Shown here one piece after another: positions 61,433 to 64,000 of a stretch of 64,000 bases of DNA (positions are counted from its first letter, which is position 1; every line of letters starts with the position of its first letter). Origin of the DNA: Vibrio sp. YMD68 (GTDB taxonomy: Bacteria > Pseudomonadota > Gammaproteobacteria > Enterobacterales > Vibrionaceae). The stretch is from the NCBI RefSeq assembly GCF_029958905.1, contig NZ_CP124613.1:1054001-1118000 (forward strand), written 5' to 3'. The notes under the pieces were generated by a model. The model was given only the letters and a program-made list of their open reading frames with translations. It was not told the origin of the DNA and made no database searches. The position numbers were made by a program, and so were the translations under genes.

Positions 61433-63886
61433 TTAATTAATCTCTTTACTCATAGGGGTTAACAGAGTTTTAACCAAACTTCTGACCACCACGAAAAGTG
61501 TGCAAAAAGCGACCAGCGGCAAGACTATCCAAAGCATAAAATGCCAAGTTGGCGATAGATCAAAGCCAAACTTTAATATACTGGCCACCAACAACTCTGC
61601 GCCTAAACTCGCGACAATACCCGCTACCAATGCCATGAGGCCATATTCTGCCCAAATGGTACGTTTTATAAACTTCTGAGTCGCACCTAAAGTTCGGTAC
61701 AAACGAAGCTCTTGCTGTCTTTGAGAAAGACTCAATTGCAGTAGCGTGAAAATCAACAATAAGCCCGCCAAACCACCCAGCCCAGCTAGTAAAGTAATCG
61801 CCCATACGAACTGTCTGAGTAGCTGCTCAATCTTACTGCCCACTTCCCTAATATCCATGAAGCTGACCGTTGGGTATTCACGAGATAAGCGTTGCATCAG
61901 CGAGTCATGCTCTGGTTCAATTCTAAAACTGATCAAGTAGCTCGCCATGTGATCGGCCATAAGATCTGAAGTGAAAATGAAATAGAAATTGGGTTTCATT
62001 TCGCGCCATTCTACTTTTCTGATTGAATTGACTTTGGCTTCGATGGTCTGTGCACTGATGGTGAACGTTAACGTATCGCCGATGTTAATACCTAAGTCCT
62101 GTGCGACTTCAGATTCCACTGAAACACCTCCGACGTTGCTCCACTCCCCTTCGAGCACTGGGTTGTAGTCGGGAATCGTATCTCCCCAGGTAAAATTCAG
62201 CTCTCTTCGAAGTGCATCACTCTTTTCTTCTGCTCCCTCAATTTCTTTGGCATCAATACCATTAATATGGGTCAACCTGCCACGAATAATCGGAAACGCT
62301 TGTGAACGCTCAACCTCATGCTGGTCCAATTGCTCTAAATAGCTTTCCCGATCTTGCTCAGATATATTCAATGAAAAGGCATTAGCCGCGTTCGCTGGTA
62401 GTGTCTTTTGCCAATCTTGCAATAGATCCGTTCTCACTAACCATAGTGTCGCCATTAGCATCAACGACAGGCCAAGAGCGCTGTATTGAAGCCCAGTCAT
62501 GACGGGTGTTCTATGTATCCGGTTCAAAGCAAGTTTAAACGTTGCACCTAAGGGCAGTTTCGTCATCAGTTTGGTGATAGCAAGGCTGATAATTGCCAGG
62601 GTGACAATAACCCCAACAAGCCCACCGAACAGCATCCATACTAAGGTGTTACTCGCGTAATAACCGAGTAAGGGTAAAACCGGAATCGCGATTAACCCAT
62701 AATAGCGACGCTTGAAAATGTGTTTACTCGCAGGTTGCATTGCTTGCGCAGCACTAATGTTAAACAAATTCAGCAGTGGCATGCCTAGTGCTGGTACCGC
62801 GATAAGCACACACGTCGCGACCGATAACAGATAGGGCGATAAACCGTATGAAGGAAGCTGCTCTGGTAAGATATCCACCAAAGGTAACCGAAGCAGGTAT
62901 TCTAGGAGCATCCCAGCGCTGAAACCGAGCGCAATGGAAACCAGTAACAAAATACCGATTTGAAGTAATATCCATCGAGTGAGCCAACGCTTTGTGGCCC
63001 CCAGGCTTTTCAGCATAGCAATGGTGGTTCTTCGCGACGCCACATAACTTTGACAGGTTAAGACTAACGTTGCTGCTGCCATTAAAATCACAATCGCTAC
63101 GCTGAGCGAGAGATATTGCGTTGTATTAATGAAGATATCGTTGGTTCGACTGGCTGTATTGGTGTCTTTCCAGCGTTCGCTAGCCGTCAGCGTTACTTGG
63201 CTTTTTAACTGCTCAAGTTCAGTTTCATCCCCGTTAATGTAGAGCTGATAACGCACCCGACTTCCGATTTGAATCGCACCGGTTTGAGCGATATCAGAAT
63301 AGTGAATAAGCACTGTTGGCATTTGTTGAAAGGGATTAAACGACAGCCCTGGCTCTTCTTCTATTGTCCCGCTCACGATAAAATCAGCGTCACCGATAGC
63401 CAGTGAATCTCCTATAACAACATCAAGCTGAGTAAGAAGTCGCTTATCAAGCCAAAGTTCGTTTTTATTAACTTGCTGCGACTCCTGAATATCTGAAGCG
63501 AGCCTCATTGTTCCACGAAGTGGGTAATTCGACTCTAATGCTTTTACCGTAACAAGCTGCATTTGGGTATCGCTGAACGCCATGGTAGCAAAACGTGTCA
63601 CGCGGCTTACCTCAATTGGCGCTTTTAATATCGCATCCTCTAATGATTGCGGAAGAGGATTAGAAGATTGAAACACTAAATCTGACGTGAGCGCATCTTT
63701 ACCCTGTTTAACCACAACCTGTTCAATGCGTTCTGCGAGCGCAGACAGAGCAAAGACACACGCAATGATCAGAGAGAGTGAAAGAGCGATGGGCCAAAGC
63801 TGTCCATGACGTATTTCTTTGAGGCTCCAGTTGACAAGCCAAGTGGCTTTAGAAATGCCACGATCGGCTGTAGACACTTTATTCAT
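61433..63886 (-). CDS. ABC transporter permease, YbbP-like (FtsX family)
   Basis: An 817-residue membrane protein with an N-terminal span (about 32-50), a large periplasmic MacB-type domain, three spans (about 260-390), a second central group, another periplasmic domain and a final FtsX block with three spans. The FtsX signature SRRTTIAMLKSLGATKRWL is present and repeated later as QQELRLYRTLGATQKF. The length and twin layout fit E. coli YbbP. It overlaps the upstream gene by four bases (ATGA). Substrate unknown. Confidence 0.82.
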   Translation of the reverse strand: MNKVSTADRGISKATWLVNWSLKEIRHGQLWPIALSLSLIIACVFALSALAERIEQVVVKQGKDALTSDLVFQSSNPLPQSLEDAILKAPIEVSRVTRFATMAFSDTQMQLVTVKALESNYPLRGTMRLASDIQESQQVNKNELWLDKRLLTQLDVVIGDSLAIGDADFIVSGTIEEEPGLSFNPFQQMPTVLIHYSDIAQTGAIQIGSRVRYQLYINGDETELEQLKSQVTLTASERWKDTNTASRTNDIFINTTQYLSLSVAIVILMAAATLVLTCQSYVASRRTTIAMLKSLGATKRWLTRWILLQIGILLLVSIALGFSAGMLLEYLLRLPLVDILPEQLPSYGLSPYLLSVATCVLIAVPALGMPLLNLFNISAAQAMQPASKHIFKRRYYGLIAIPVLPLLGYYASNTLVWMLFGGLVGVIVTLAIISLAITKLMTKLPLGATFKLALNRIHRTPVMTGLQYSALGLSLMLMATLWLVRTDLLQDWQKTLPANAANAFSLNISEQDRESYLEQLDQHEVERSQAFPIIRGRLTHINGIDAKEIEGAEEKSDALRRELNFTWGDTIPDYNPVLEGEWSNVGGVSVESEVAQDLGINIGDTLTFTISAQTIEAKVNSIRKVEWREMKPNFYFIFTSDLMADHMASYLISFRIEPEHDSLMQRLSREYPTVSFMDIREVGSKIEQLLRQFVWAITLLAGLGGLAGLLLIFTLLQLSLSQRQQELRLYRTLGATQKFIKRTIWAEYGLMALVAGIVASLGAELLVASILKFGFDLSPTWHFMLWIVLPLVAFCTLFVVVRSLVKTLLTPMSKEIN

Positions 63887-64000
63887 ACTGAATGACCTTG
63901 TGAATCGATGTCGTTTCCGCTCGGCACGCTCTGTTTGTTGGAGGCTTCCGCTTTTGAGAGATCCTGTGAACTCTGTTGCAAGCTGTTAGGCATTGGCTGG
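63883..64000 (-). CDS. 3' end of the upstream gene, probably the ABC ATPase (partial)
   Basis: An open frame runs from the window edge to the TGA at 63885-63883, overlapping the permease ATG by four bases. The visible tail is hydrophilic (QQSSQDLSKAEASNK... to SQGHSV) and carries no recognisable domain. By analogy with ybbA-ybbP it should be the ATP-binding partner, but this cannot be seen here. Confidence 0.6.
   Translation of the reverse strand, partial: QPMPNSLQQSSQDLSKAEASNKQSVPSGNDIDSQGHSV

Overview
The window looks like a Vibrionaceae chromosome, most likely the second chromosome of a Vibrio species. The strongest evidence is an adjacent cqsA/cqsS pair (synthase and receptor of the CAI-1 quorum-sensing signal), followed by sbcC-sbcD in the order I recall from V. 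cholerae chromosome II, together with a narQ/narP-nap cluster and many two-component and cyclic-di-GMP proteins. The species cannot be fixed from the sequence alone. I saw no tRNA, rRNA, insertion sequence, prophage or CRISPR array.

Layout. 0-7 kb: RhlE-type helicase, tyrosine permease, an AsnC/Lrp regulator divergent from an EamA exporter, a YegD-type Hsp70, a cysteine-rich DUF1289 protein and a HopJ-family protein. 7-14 kb: a sensor kinase facing a REC/HD-GYP phosphodiesterase, an AraC regulator divergent from a MATE exporter, and a DOPA-dioxygenase-like protein. 14-26 kb: housekeeping and accessory enzymes (SpoU methyltransferase, 7Fe ferredoxin, FAD dehydrogenase, Gfo/Idh/MocA oxidoreductase, phospholipase D lipoprotein, VF530 protein, solute-binding protein, acetyltransferase, PhzF isomerase, YlqF-type GTPase, CobW GTPase). 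26-38 kb: TDT transporter, cqsA, cqsS, sbcC, sbcD, a 31-residue membrane micro-ORF and a cytoplasmic-looking nucleotidase. 38-46 kb: OLD/YbjD ATPase-nuclease, DUF1097 protein, a formate/nitrite channel fused to CBS domains, YceI plus cytochrome b561, DUF2164, an unknown protein, a lipase and an EAL phosphodiesterase. 46-54 kb: narP-narQ divergent from napFDABC plus a 44-residue membrane protein. 54-64 kb: galE, a PAS/GGDEF cyclase, pxpABC (5-oxoproline use), an FAD oxidoreductase, and a YbbP-like permease with the tail of its probable ATPase partner at the edge.

How the parts fit. CqsA makes and CqsS senses CAI-1. One HD-GYP, one EAL and one GGDEF protein can degrade and make cyclic di-GMP. 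NarQ/NarP sense nitrate and nitrite and probably switch on the nap operon through a 7-2-7 site in the shared promoter region. The FNT-CBS channel may move formate or nitrite under the same low-oxygen conditions, with an FNR-like site upstream.

Most unusual: a cluster of five DnaA-box-like sequences at 61301-61408; a translated-looking micro-ORF at 35679-35774; a nested inverted-repeat region upstream of cqsS; a CqsS pocket residue that predicts a V. harveyi-type ligand preference; and short degenerate tandem repeats in at least ten intergenic spaces. Several genes were given later starts than the longest open frame because a ribosome-binding site and family alignment favour them; each case is noted.
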